Assembly: GCA_003117195.1 (NCBI GenBank)
Contig: BDSI01000031.1
Location: 99,501 to 163,500 of the forward strand
DNA length: 64,000 bases
Reading direction: 5' to 3'
Origin: Eudorina sp. 2006-703-Eu-15
Lineage: Eukaryota; Chlorophyta; Chlorophyceae; Chlamydomonadales; Volvocaceae
Part shown: one piece after another, positions 37,201-48,128 of the stretch
Numbering within the stretch: position 1 is the first letter of the stretch
Layout of the letters: the number at the start of each line of letters is the position of its first letter
Position numbers and translations under genes: made by a program
Notes under the pieces: model-generated
Database searches by the model: none
Told to the model about the DNA's origin: nothing
The model's input: only the letters and a program-made list of their open reading frames with translations

Positions 37201-38637
37201 TTCCCGCGGCGCCGACACCGCCACGGCTGCCGCCTCCACTAGCACGTCTGTGCCCTGCCTCTGCCCGCTGGCTTCATCCACCACGACTGCCGCAGCCAGC
37301 ACCGACTCCCCTGGACCTCCCATACGGCGGCTCATCAGTTCATCATCACCCGCGACAGCAGCGGCAGTAGCAGCATCAGGTGCAGCAGCACTACTGCCGG
37401 CGCCGCGAGCGTCCGCTCCAGGGAAGGCCGCCGACGGCTGGACCTGTGGCGCCGACGGTGGTGACTGCGGCGGCGGCTTTGACTGCTGCGGCGCCGCCGC
37501 GGGCGGGTTCGCGGGGTGCACCGCGTCGAGCGTCGTGACGATCATCTCAATGAGTTCGTTGTAACTGCGGGAGCCAACCACGTCAACGGTCTCCGCGTCA
37601 TCGGGATCCACCAGCCAGCCGTGGCAGAGCGAGATGTCCAGCAGGTCAAAGATGCTCACGTACTGAGTGGGCTCGAACCTGCGCAAAGTGAGGGGCCGTG
37701 TGTGGAAACATGCGAACCGTAAAAAGCTGGACATGAGAAATCTGCAAGGAAGGTGGAGGACGGACAACACAGCCGCCACTCCACGCAAGAGGTGTCCTTC
37801 GAAACCATCGCAATGGGGTCGGTCAGTTGATGCTGAGACCTCGTGACCCACGGGTCGCAACCCAGATCACCCACACCGCGCCCGGGTCCCCTGCCCGCGG
37901 GGTAGATGGCGGCTCGTCCCCCTCGAACCGCCACCGCCCGCGGGGCTGGGCTATCGCGCCCGCTTGGCTGGGCCCTTCAAGTCCGCGAGGCGTCTTCGAC
38001 CACCACCCGTCGATTTCCAGATTCTCCGGCCCCGGCCTCGTTCTGCGACGTTGCCCCGTACGGAGCCCTGTCCTCACCCGAAGACGCTGTTGAAGCGCAC
38101 GTTGACGTCCATGCCCACCGCCAGCTTGTGGAGGCTGTCGAGGCTGTCCGACAGGTTCTGCTGCAGGTCCGCCGCGTAGGCGCCCCCGGCAGCTGACGTG
38201 GCGGCGTTCATGTTTGAATCCACGAGGCGCTCCGCCACCATCGCGATGAGGCGTTTCTGACTGATGGAAGTCGTAGAGCTCGACAGCTCGGGCAGCTGGT
38301 TGCGCAGCGATAGCACGTTGGCCTTCGGACGGGGGGACGGGGGGCCGCGAAGAGAGGAAGGGAGAGAGCGACGCGAGATCAAGAGGGGATGCAGTCTGTG
38401 AGGGGTGTGGGCGCAGGTACCTAGGCACAGGTATTGGGTAGGCTCGTGGTTCACCCGCCAAAGCGCTACGGGGGGACGGGTACGGTGCCAGTACCCGGGT
38501 AGTGCGCTTACCAGGGCCAGAAGAGGGCATGGACCGTTTTCGTTTTGCATGAAGATAGGCGTAGAAGCGCGTCCGAAAAACTGGACGCGTTTTATCTTGT
38601 ACAGGGCATCCTGCCCGGTTCCCACAGCTTCTGCCAT
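33602..38637 (-). CDS. MINDY: MINDY-family deubiquitinase with C-terminal CaaX box (1,021 aa)
   Basis: Seven exons on the minus strand: 38637-38512, 38322-38078, 37678-35900, 35559-35456, 34932-34822, 34621-34086 and 33766-33602, continuous in frame. MINDY (FAM63) enzymes trim K48-linked polyubiquitin. The catalytic Cys is in QNENGPCPLLA (C37), the FDLLDISLCHGWLVDP segment follows, and the catalytic His is in FFRNNHFSVVFKH (H726), with LLVTDQGYL and DVVWEHLSSVAGDTQF after it. About 500 Ala/Pro/Glu-rich residues are inserted between the two halves of the catalytic domain, including a 12-Pro run. Near the C terminus, DLDADLALALRLQEEEEE resembles a ubiquitin-interacting motif and is followed by two polyGln tracts. 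The last residues are EKEKCTIM: a CaaX box with Met at X, which predicts farnesylation. The yeast homologues are also annotated as predicted prenylation targets. Confidence 0.92.
33679..33725. repeat. GTT/GCT trinucleotide run coding polyGln in MINDY exon 7
   Basis: Read on the coding (minus) strand this is CAG/CAA repeats giving about 15 Gln just before the C-terminal CaaX region. The run changes from GCT to GTT part-way, which usually marks an old, interrupted microsatellite. Confidence 0.85.
34168..34215. repeat. GCT/GTT trinucleotide run coding polyGln in MINDY exon 6
   Basis: This run encodes about 16 Gln directly after the acidic UIM-like helix. It is mostly CAG with two CAA interruptions on the coding strand. 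A shorter Gln run lies just downstream in the same exon. Confidence 0.85.
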
Positions 38638-39048
38638 GTGTCCCCTCGCGTTGGTTCGTGGCGAGTTGCCCAGAACCGCACGCTAATCTGGCGACAGGTT
38701 TGGATAGTACTATCGGTGCACAGTAGATACGAGAAGTTCTGCGGAACTATCCTTCTGCAGCGGTCCTCCCGCGATTGCAAAACATATTTCAAACTTTCTT
38801 TGTTGTCGCGATCGATTTGTATCGATTTGTGGTGTGCACAGAATGAGTTCACAAAATACACAAAACTACTGCATGCATGACTTGCACGGCAATCCAACTG
38901 TTCGTGGCAAGATGGTGTAAGTTTACACTTTTTCCAACTTTTCTTTCGAGTTAACACCGTTTCAGGGTCCGTGACAAAGTTAACGGAAGGACGATCGTAG
39001 CACGTATGAGCGCATAGCTTGCCCCCATAGAAGCTTACGGAGCCTGTC
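38638..39048. promoter_or_regulatory. Shared divergent upstream region of MINDY and the EH gene
   Basis: Just 411 bp separate the two start codons, which face away from each other. The centre (38690-38990) is A/T-rich relative to both genes and contains the directly repeated atcgatttgtatcgatttgt at about 38809-38828. Both promoters and both 5' UTRs have to lie here. Confidence 0.5.
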
Positions 39049-42000
39049 ATGGCTCAGCAGTTATACGAGCAGTGGTTTCGTATCGCGGATGCCGACAAGG
39101 ATGGAGCGGTTGGAGGGGGCGAGGCTGTGTCCTTTTTCCTGCGGTCTGGCCTGCCGCAAGGAGTCTTGGGGCAGGCAAGCAGCTCTTTTGGGCGACCACG
39201 CTCAAACATTTGACGCAAGGCGTTTGGGAGCGTGGTGATGGAGTCCTCTGTTTCAATCGGTCAGCTGGCTTCCAACTGTTCCTGGCTTCGCGACCTGCAG
39301 ATCTGGGAACTTGCATCCAGCGGTGCTGCCAAGCTGAACCAAATCCAGTTCTCGTCAGCCATGCGCCTTGTGGCGCTCGCTCAGGTGAGGGGGCTGGGAC
39401 GAGGGGCCCCCACCAACCCGACCTGCTCACGGTTGGGCCGTGCATTGTGGCCCCATCTCAAGCCTCGTGGACAACATGACATCCGCTGGTCACAGATTGT
39501 CATGCGCGACGGTGAATCGTGTTGAATATGTATGTGCAACGTATGCAGTACACCACGCCTGCAGTGTACAGGACCACGTGTGCTGTACATCTTGTGTTCC
39601 ACCCTGCCTCTTTACCCGCACGTACCTCCCCCAGGCACGCAACGGGCAGCTGCCCCTGGATCAAGCGCGCGCCGTCATTGCCGGCGTGGGCCCCAGCCTG
39701 CCGCCGCCCAGGTTACAGGGTCTGGAAACCGCCGGCGGGCCGGCACCGACAGCAGCAACAGCCATGCCGGGCGCCCCCATGCCGGGCGCGGCCACGCCAC
39801 CGTACGGTGCACCAGCACCCGTCGTACCGCCGTACACAGCGCAGCCTCCCGGCGCCGTCGCCGCCTACCCGGCGGCACCGGCAACTGGAGTCAGGCCGAT
39901 CGGAACGCCCGGCATTGTGGGTCCCGCAGCTCCGATTACCACCCCCGTCGGGGCACCTACGCCCGCGCCCGCCGCCGGGGCTTTCCCGCCGCTGTCGGCC
40001 GCTGAACTGCAGCGCATCCAGGGCAGCTTCCTGCAGCTGGACACAGACCGTGACGGCTACGTGACGGTGCGTGGGGCCGAAGCGGACAGCGGTGTTGGCC
40101 GCTGGGTGTGTTGCTCATGTGGGGCCACGTTCGCCATCAGCTGCCGAGCTTGTGTCCCAATGCACACGATCCCAGGACCCCTGCCCCCCTCTGGGCCTGT
40201 CTTCTTCCGTTTTGACCCCTCTTCGCCGCCTCATTCAGCGCAGCTTATACGTGTCGGCCTCTGCCCGACGTCCTCGTTTGGGGGCGTACTTTGGGGTTCG
40301 CAACCCCCCCCGTTTCGCGTCCCGTGTCCGTCTGCTGATCCCTTGTGTGACGCCCAGGGCGCGGAGTGCTTCGGGTTCTTCACCCAGTCAGGATTGGACA
40401 AGGCCGTTCTGAGGGACATCTGGACGCTGGTGGCGGGGGACGACGCCAGCCGGCTCTCCGGACCTCAGTTTGTGGCCTCCCTCTACCTCATAGACCTCGC
40501 CAGGCGCGGCATGCCGATGCCCAAGTACCTCCCGCCCGGACTGGCGGGCTTCCCGCCCGTTGCGTCGGCGGCGCCGGCGGCAGCTGTTGCGCCAGCGGCG
40601 CCGCCAGCATCCAGTCCAAGCCCGGTCACGCCGGCAGTGGGTCCCGCAGTCGCCGCCGCGCCTGTGACGGTGGCGGCGCGGGCCCCAGCGCCGACACCGA
40701 CCGCAGCGCCGGCCCCAGCGCCCTCGACCGCGACGTGGTCTCTTGAGAATCAGTTTGGCACCAGTAGCAACATCTTGGCGGTGCTCTCACATCCCCCGGT
40801 GATGTCAGCCGTTGCGGCTCCGCCGCCGCCGCCGGCCATGCCAGCCAAGATGGACCTGTCGACGGGCGAGCGGCTGGCGGCGCCCATCCAGCACGTGTCC
40901 CACGTGCCGCAGGTGTCGCCGGCGCTGCTGGCCGGCGTCTCGGCCATGGACAGGTGAGCGGCGCAGCCGCACGTTGTGCGGCAGCGCATCATCTGCGTGC
41001 GTGCATGGGCTCGTTGATTACCCGGCTCTGACAGTTATGTCACAATCACGTGCCCTGAAGGACATGCGCTTCCCTTATCAAAACCCCTGTGGCCTACTAC
41101 GCCCACAAGCTAGCTGTATTTGTTCCCGGCGCTGTCCGGGGCGCCAAGGCTGGATTATGCCCCGGCGTTACCGGCCGGCGGCCCGAGGGCGCCGGGCCGC
41201 CCCGCCTGGTATGACTCGCTCCCATCCGCGCGCCTCTCGGTGGTGGTGGCTGTCGTCCCCAGGACCAAGCTGCAGGAGGAGCAGCAGAAATGTGAGGCCA
41301 ACGAGCGGGCGGTGCAGACGGCCGAGGACCGGGCGGCGGAGGCGCGGGCGCGCCAGGCGCAGCTGACGACCGCGCTGCAGGAGCTGGTGGTGTTCCGAAA
41401 CCGTACGGAAGTGGCGTTGCTCACGTCACAGGACCAGGCGAGGCGGCTGGAGGAGGAGGTGGAGGCGACACGGAAGCGGTACGACAAGGTAGGACGGCGG
41501 TACGGCAGCGGGCGGGCCAGCGCAGGATGCACGAGTTGGGCGGGTGGGGTGATTGCGGGGCGAAGCGCGGGCGAGTCGGGGCGAGGTCTATGGCGGTCTT
41601 CGGCTGGACGTTCCGCGCTGAGGGGCGCCGCTTGGCTCTGCAAGGTAATGCGATGGAGTCGCAACAGTCGTGCGAACGATGTCGGGTACCGGTATGAAAG
41701 CAGTAAACAGCCAAAGGCCAAGGGCATCACAGAACGCCGGAATGCCACCGCAGCTGAGGCTTATGCAAGAATGGAAGAAGTGGGACGGCGAGGATAGACA
41801 AGGAAGGTGATGGGCCCCGGCGAGGCCCGGGGGTTTCGGACAGGGAAGGCAGTCTGGACATTAGGGTAGGCAGGGAGGCGGTCCCGTGCGCTCTGTTGGA
41901 CGTAGCGTTGGGGCCTTAGGAAGGGCTCCGCGGTGCATTGGGCGACCCCGGTGAATCCCTTCGCTTCCCACACGGACGCTGTCCTCCCGGCCCAGGGCTA

Positions 42001-45000
42001 CGCGGAAGCCCAGATCGCGAGCGAGAAGTCGGCGGCGGTGCACGCCAAGATCATGCAGCTGGTGGGGCAGAAGGCGGAGCTGGAGGACAAGCTGCGGCGG
42101 CTGGAGGTGAGGGCGGGAGGGAGGTGACCGCGGAGGTGGGGGGCCCCTGCTAGGCGGCAAGGAGCAGGGGAGGCGGCGGGCCAGGACGACAGCGCCACGA
42201 CCGCGACCGCCCTGCTCAGCACAGCACGGCACAGCACGTCTGGGCGATTCGCTCAGCTGAGACCTCCCATCTATCTGACCTCTTGATGACTACACGCTTG
42301 CCGTGCGAGGGGAGGGTCTGTGGGCCTCGGGACGCGTAACCGTACGGTGCTCACCGGCTCCCTCGGCCGCGCCTCGCCGGGTCTGCCCAAGCCTCACGTC
42401 ACCCGTCCGTGTAGTGACACCCATTCTTGGGTTGGCCTCCGCCCTTCCGTCCCTGCGGCCCCTGCTCCAGGGCGAGGTGGCGGCCGCGGCGCAGTTGGGT
42501 CCGGCGGACGTGGCCCGGCTGGAGGGCGAGCTGGCGGAGTTGAACTCCAAGTGTGCGGCGATGGAGGCGGCACGGAATGCCAAGATGGCCAAGGTGGGTG
42601 TCTGCCAGGGCGGCCGGCCTGGATGTGGGGAAAGTCGCGTTACATTGTTTGCAAGTTCCGGAGGTCCCTCTGGATGCATGCGAAGTTGCCGGATGCCGGT
42701 CCTTGACTCGGCCATCTTCGTGCTGCGGTACGGCGGTACGGCAGGTGGACGGCATCCGGCGGCAGCAGGAGACGGCTCGGGCGCACCTGGCGGAGCTGCA
42801 GCGGGCGGACCTGGACGCGGCCGCGGAGGTGGAGGCGTGCCAGTCCTCCCTGGGGGCCATGGAGGCTGAGCTCAAGGTGAGGGGGTGCGTGGTTGCCACC
42901 CATGGCCGCCCCCGAATGATGAAGCCAGCAACCGCCCCTGCCTGAGGGGAGCACAGAAGGGGGTCATGCAGGGGTCTTGGAAAAAGAGAAACAGGCCCTG
43001 AAGGCATTCGGGGAAACACACAACGCAGGCTCTTGGGGTCAAGGGCCGCATTAATGCTGGAAGGAGACATCGGGAGAGGTCGTTAGCACGGATGTGCTCG
43101 CCCAAGCACGTAGTCGTGTGCGAAGGGCGTGTCACCTGTCGTACAGGCAATGGCGCATCCTCTCTACCGCCTTCCAAACAGATACCTGAGAAGCCGGGGA
43201 AGGATCGTCTTACAGTCGTGGGTTTGGGGTTTCCTCCGTTGGTGATCTGCGGCGCCTCGGAACGGCGAAGGCGCTAACCCTCCCGTGGATTTATATCCTG
43301 AGCCCTGAATCCTGGATCTCCCCTGGTCCATGCAGGATGCCCGCGCCTCGGGGAGCCTCTCCGCCCTGCCCGTGTTGCTGTCCCGCGCGGCGACGGTGTA
43401 CCGCGGGCTGTACGGTCTCGCGCACCGCGCGGGTACGGCCGTGCCGTTCGAGGCACTGCCGGCCACCCTGGAGGGACTTCACGTCTGGGCGGACGAGGTG
43501 GCGGCGGGTGCGTGTGCTGCGGTGTGTCATCCCTGTGTGGGATGCCATTCGTCGTCACGGAGGCCAAGGACGAGGCCTGCCTGGATCTTTTGTTTATATC
43601 ACCCTTCCTCTCCTTCGGTGTCAGCAATTTGATTCGCCGCTGTCTTGCACCCACGGCCGTTCGCTCCATCGCACCCGTTGCCAGTGTGTAAGTAACCTGA
43701 AGCAAACTGCAAACGTAGCAACCAGCTGCAGCAGCAACTGATGCCATCGGCAGCGGTCGGCTCAACGAAGGCGACCGGCTTAGCCAGCCTTGGTGTAGAT
43801 GCATTCCGCTGTAACATCCTTAATAATAGTTAATGTTGCGTAAGGTGATCCGGAAATCGCCGGTCCGTTCTGGACCGGACATTCCCCTCCCCCCTCACTC
43901 TGGCAGTCGCAGTTCATCGTTGCCCACCTACACTCTCCCCCAACCCCCGCCGTGTGTCGCAGGGGTCATTGACTGGCCGGATGATGACGTCGACGCGCGC
44001 GGCTTCATCGTCGTGAACGCGCTGCCCGGGGCCGACGCGCCGCGCCCCATCCTGAAGCCGGCCGCCGCCAAAGCGGCCGAAGTCAAGCCGGCCCCAGCCA
44101 AGCCGGCCGCCGCTGCCCCCGCGGCCGCGGCGCCGGTCCCAAGGATGCTACCGGACGATTTCGCGGCGCCTGTGGGACAGGGCAGTGTGCACGGCAGTGG
44201 CGGCTTTGATGACCCGCCCGCGTTCGGAGACGCGCCCGCCTTCGCGGCCAAGGACGGCAGCGGCGATGCCCCGACCGCGCCCGCGCCCGTGGCAGCAGCA
44301 GCGGCTGCAGCAGCCCCAACCGCGCCCGAGGGCTTCGGCTTCGCTGACCCGCAACCGCCGGCCGCAGCTCCGGCGGCGGCGGAGGCCGCTGTGGCGCCGA
44401 CCATGCCGGATGCGGCGCCGGCAGCGCCGGCCCTGGACGGCTTCACGTCCTACACCGTCAGTCCCCAGGGCTCGAATGCCTTCGCACCCGCAGCGGAGCC
44501 GAGCCAGGCCGGTCGGGTTGGCTCGGCTTTCAGCTTCGGGGAAGGAGGCTCCGGCGCCCTGGAGACGGACACGCCCAAGGTCGTCAGCTCGGGGCCGTCG
44601 CATTCGGCGGCCGAAGCATCGGCGGACTTCGGCGACAACGCCTTCGCGGTGCCAGCCGCCGCAGCCGCCACCGCCTCCGCGTCGTCGCAGCCACCGCTGG
44701 CGTTCGGCGACGTGGCTTTCTTGGCTGTGCCCCACAGTTCAACCGCGACGGTGGAAGCAGCACCAGCAGCAGCCGGCACCCTTGCGGCACACGGTATGGT
44801 CGCAGCCGCCGCGGCCGGGACGTCCAGTTGGTTTGGCGATGATGCATTTGGCGGCTCCCAGGGCTTTGGTAGCGGTCCTCTAGCTTCGGCAGCTCACAGC
44901 GGCCATGGTCCTGCTGCCGCAGCGGCGGCGGCGCCCGTGGCGGACTCGCCTGCCAGCAGCCTGGGCGGTGCGGCGCCGCCGTTACCGGGCGCCGACAGCG

Positions 45001-45365
45001 GGGCTCTGGAAACAAACCCTTTCGCGATGGGATCCCCGCCCGCGCTGGCGGCGGCCCTGCCTGGCAGCGGGGCCGGCAGTGCTGACCACGCAGCAAGCAC
45101 GGCGTCGGCGACGCCGCCGCAACCCGCCGCCCCGGCAGCGGTGGCGTTCTTTGACGACAACGCCTTCGGTGCGGCATCGAGCGCTGCCGCTGCGGCCGCG
45201 GCGCCGGCAGCGGCGGCGTCGCAGCCGCCACCGCCGCAGCCTCATCAGGCGTCGGCGGCCGCACCACCGGCCTCGTCACCGGCGCCGGCGCGTTTCGGGT
45301 TTGAGGACGAGAACCCTTTCGGCGACGCCGACAACCCTTTCGGTGCGCCGCCAGCATTCCGTTGA
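39049..45365 (+). CDS. EH-domain, coiled-coil, NPF-tail endocytic scaffold (1,134 aa)
   Basis: Ten exons: 39049-39174, 39301-39384, 39635-40066, 40358-40953, 41263-41488, 41996-42106, 42471-42593, 42745-42876, 43336-43507 and 43963-45365, all in frame. Two EH domains are visible: residues 1-95 (YEQWFRIADADKDGAVGGGE, VLGQIWELAS) and about 187-275 (LQLDTDRDGYVTGAE, VLRDIWTLVAGDDASRLSG), each with an EF-hand-like loop. Residues about 413-610 form a coiled coil (KLQEEQQKCEANERAVQTAE and more). The last exon is a long Ala/Pro-rich tail with FGDNAF, FGDDAFGG and FDDNAFG repeats and three NPF motifs (ETNPFAMG, ENPFGDADNPFGAP). The layout matches Eps15, yeast Ede1/Pan1 and plant EH1/Pan1 proteins, which organise clathrin-coated pits and the plant TPLATE complex. 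Intron 1 has a GC donor (see separate entry). Confidence 0.9.
39175..39300 (+). other. GC-AG intron in the EH-domain gene
   Basis: The 5' splice site reads cag|GCAAGC instead of GT. The join ...GVLGQ|IWELAS... rebuilds the conserved EH core (LPxxVLxQIWxLA), and no GT nearby would do so. The rest of the donor matches the U1 consensus, as is usual for GC donors. Confidence 0.85.
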
Positions 45366-48128
45366 CAGGTGGAGGGTGTCCAAAGGAGCGGACCGGACCG
45401 GACCGGGGACATGCCCTCGTCCCCTCTTTCAGTTGCCTGTGTGTACATCATGTGTACACAGCGGGCTCCAGACCTGGTCGGCCGCACGGTCATGGGCCTC
45501 TCCGCTCGCTCTGCTTCCCTGGCGTCGGTGGCTGGTATTCACCAACAGGCAGCGTGCAGTCACGCGTGCGGTGCGATGAGTTGAGGCTGGCCTGTGGATT
45601 GGGGGCCACAGCGACTCTTGTGTGAATGTATCCCTCTGACCTGTTAGCCGAATCGTGTGACCAGTGACCCGAGTCGCGAGTCCTGTCCATTCGAGTTGTG
45701 GGCCGTCTGACATGGACAGCGGAGGGGACGGCGGAGGAGTCGACTGGAGCCGTTCTAGTTGGGCTGACCGTTGCAGTGGCCAGCTGACGGCGACAGCAAC
45801 GCTTTTTGGATTGCACAATGTTCTTTCGTGGTGTTCTTTCAATGTGTACTCCGCGCGAGGTTACTTGCACTCCCGGACGCTCCTAACTGTGGGAGGAGCT
45901 GTGGCGGGACGGCGCGATTGCGCCACGGAGTGGATGTTCCGGCGACTGGAGCGAGGCCAGGCCCGCGCGCCGGACGCTGCCTGAGGGCAGCTCATCTTGT
46001 TATCGCCGCCGGCGGCTTGCCGCCGTGCTGGGACACATGCCGTACAAAAGCTTACACTCATTACAGGATGTGCGATCAAGCCCCGTCAAGGCCCCACGGT
46101 CATGTCACCGAACGGCCCCGCGGGACCCCCCCCTCAAGTTCAGCATCATGGCCCACATCCAGGATGGCAGGGTCCGAGCGTGAAGCACTGTCAAGGTAGC
46201 TGCGACAACAAAGAGTGTCTGATGTGCGAGTACAGCTCATGTGAAGTTCTCGATGTCTGTGCAGGGTCTGTGCCATACTAAGTTATAATCACCTTACCTC
46301 TGTCGGTAACACCGAGCACGCATAGTTGCATAGAACTGAACCGAGGACCGGCAGTAACCCCACAATCCACACACAGATGTAACGTCTCGACACACAGTCC
46401 AAACACGAAACACACACGGGGCGCTGTCGTCGTCATCACGCAGGCGCTCAGTCTTTCCGTGAGCGCACACAGCAGTTTATGTTTGGTAATCATATCTGAA
46501 TGCGGCCCAGGCCTCACCGCGTCGCCAACGCAGCCCGCGCGTTGCACACCGCCAAGCCGGCGCCACCCATCCCAAGCCAGGCCTACCACGACGACAGAGC
46601 AGGTGGCCGCAGACGGCCCAAGACCCATCCCACCCTGACACCAGTATCCTTGGCTCCACCCCACCACCACGTCGACCGTCATCTACCCCCCCACCCCACC
46701 CCACCCCACCCCACCCCACGCCACCCGGTGCGTGATGCAGACAGCCGGGCTCCCTCCACTTCACCCCCACACTCGCTCTGCGGGTCGGCCCCCCGTGATG
46801 GCACCGGCCGCATCCTCCGGGCCTGGTCACCTTATTCCCCCCTTTTCGACACCCATCCACAGTTCAACGCACACGCACACGCACTCGCACACTCGCTCTC
46901 CCACGTCGTCAGGACCGCTCGCCTCGCTCTCGATGACACAGCTCGCGCCTCCACTCACTGCCTCTGCTCTCCGCCGGAACGCCCTCAGGCGCCCTCAGGG
47001 TGCGCAGGGTTGTGGATAAACAAAACAGGAGACCAGTTCGCGGAGGGGACAACCCCATCTGTGCCGGCGGTCAGGTTGTTGGTGGCCCAGTTGCGCAGCA
47101 CCTTGCGCGGCGCGTCACGCACCAGAGAACCGCAAAGAGGAGCCGGCCGCGAGGCCCTTCCGGCTGCGGCTGCGGGGCCCTGCCGCTCTCCGGGGACGTG
47201 CACCGTCGCCTGGTCGCCCCCGCCCGTTGATCCTCCTTCGTGCGAGAGCCGCTCTGGTTCTGGGCCCCTTGTCGCGCCCACCTCTTGAACCCCTTGTCGC
47301 GCCCACCTCTTGAACCCAAGTACACCACACAGGGACCCACATGCCTGTCCGTGGCTGCTGAAGCCGACGATGCCTCCCTTGCGTCACCAACATCAAGCGT
47401 AAAGAGGTTTGAAGACAGCTCCATGATTATTTTTGTTCAGGAACACGCCCGGAAGTCGTCAGGCAGCCCGTCACATAGTGAAGCACCGCTGCCCTTGCCC
47501 TTGCGCTGTTAGTACTGCCACCGGGGAGTCCTGGGACGCCCCAAAAGCCCACGGCCGTGCACCTGGCCAGCATCGATGCTGGCCGCGCAGTGCACGCCCC
47601 CTCCCCAATACCGCCCTTCACGACGAGCCAACTCCACTCAAGTTCACACCGTGTCGTAGGTCCCACACCGCAGTCCTCGAATCAGCACCCCGCGCGGAAG
47701 AGCTACCCCGCACTGCGCCTGTGCCATCAAGCGGCGCCCCTCACCTCCCCCGCTCCTCCCACCGTCCACCCCTCCGCCCCTTCCACGCTGCCCGGCGCCG
47801 CGGTCCGAATCCGTCAGCCCTTTCATCCGCTCCACGCTGCCCGGGGATCCGCTCGCGTGCTCCCGTAACGATCATGCAACACACAATACACACACACGCG
47901 CATACGGCAACTTCCAGGGCGCAGGCCCACCCTCTCGCATGTCCCACCCTCTGCCCCATCCCACCACCGAAGCACAAGTACACACCTACATACACACGCA
48001 CGCACACATCCCACACATGTCCGTGTGGGTTTCCTCGCCGCCGCCACACACGCACGCGCGGGCGCCGCAGCTCCGAAGTCACCCGATCCGACCCGGGCAG
48101 TCGGCAGTCGGCAGTCCGCCTACCTCGC
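45366..48128. other. Convergent 3' regions of the EH gene and the ArfGAP gene
   Basis: This 2.8-kb non-coding stretch holds two 3' ends facing each other. Pyrimidine-rich and CA-rich sequence dominates the right half (46680-46720, 47880-48010). A 20-bp direct repeat, cttgtcgcgcccacctcttg, occurs in tandem at about 47267-47311. I see no supported gene. Confidence 0.4.
46686..46719. repeat. CCCCA pentanucleotide microsatellite
   Basis: About six perfect CCCCA (CCACC) units lie in the non-coding spacer. The opposite strand is G-rich (GGGGT units), so quadruplex-type structure is possible. Confidence 0.85.

Noticed and set aside
46500..47288. 262-codon plus-strand frame between the EH and ArfGAP genes
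   Set aside because: It crosses a CCCCA microsatellite and CA-rich DNA, and shows no domain or splice signals; it looks like 3' spacer.
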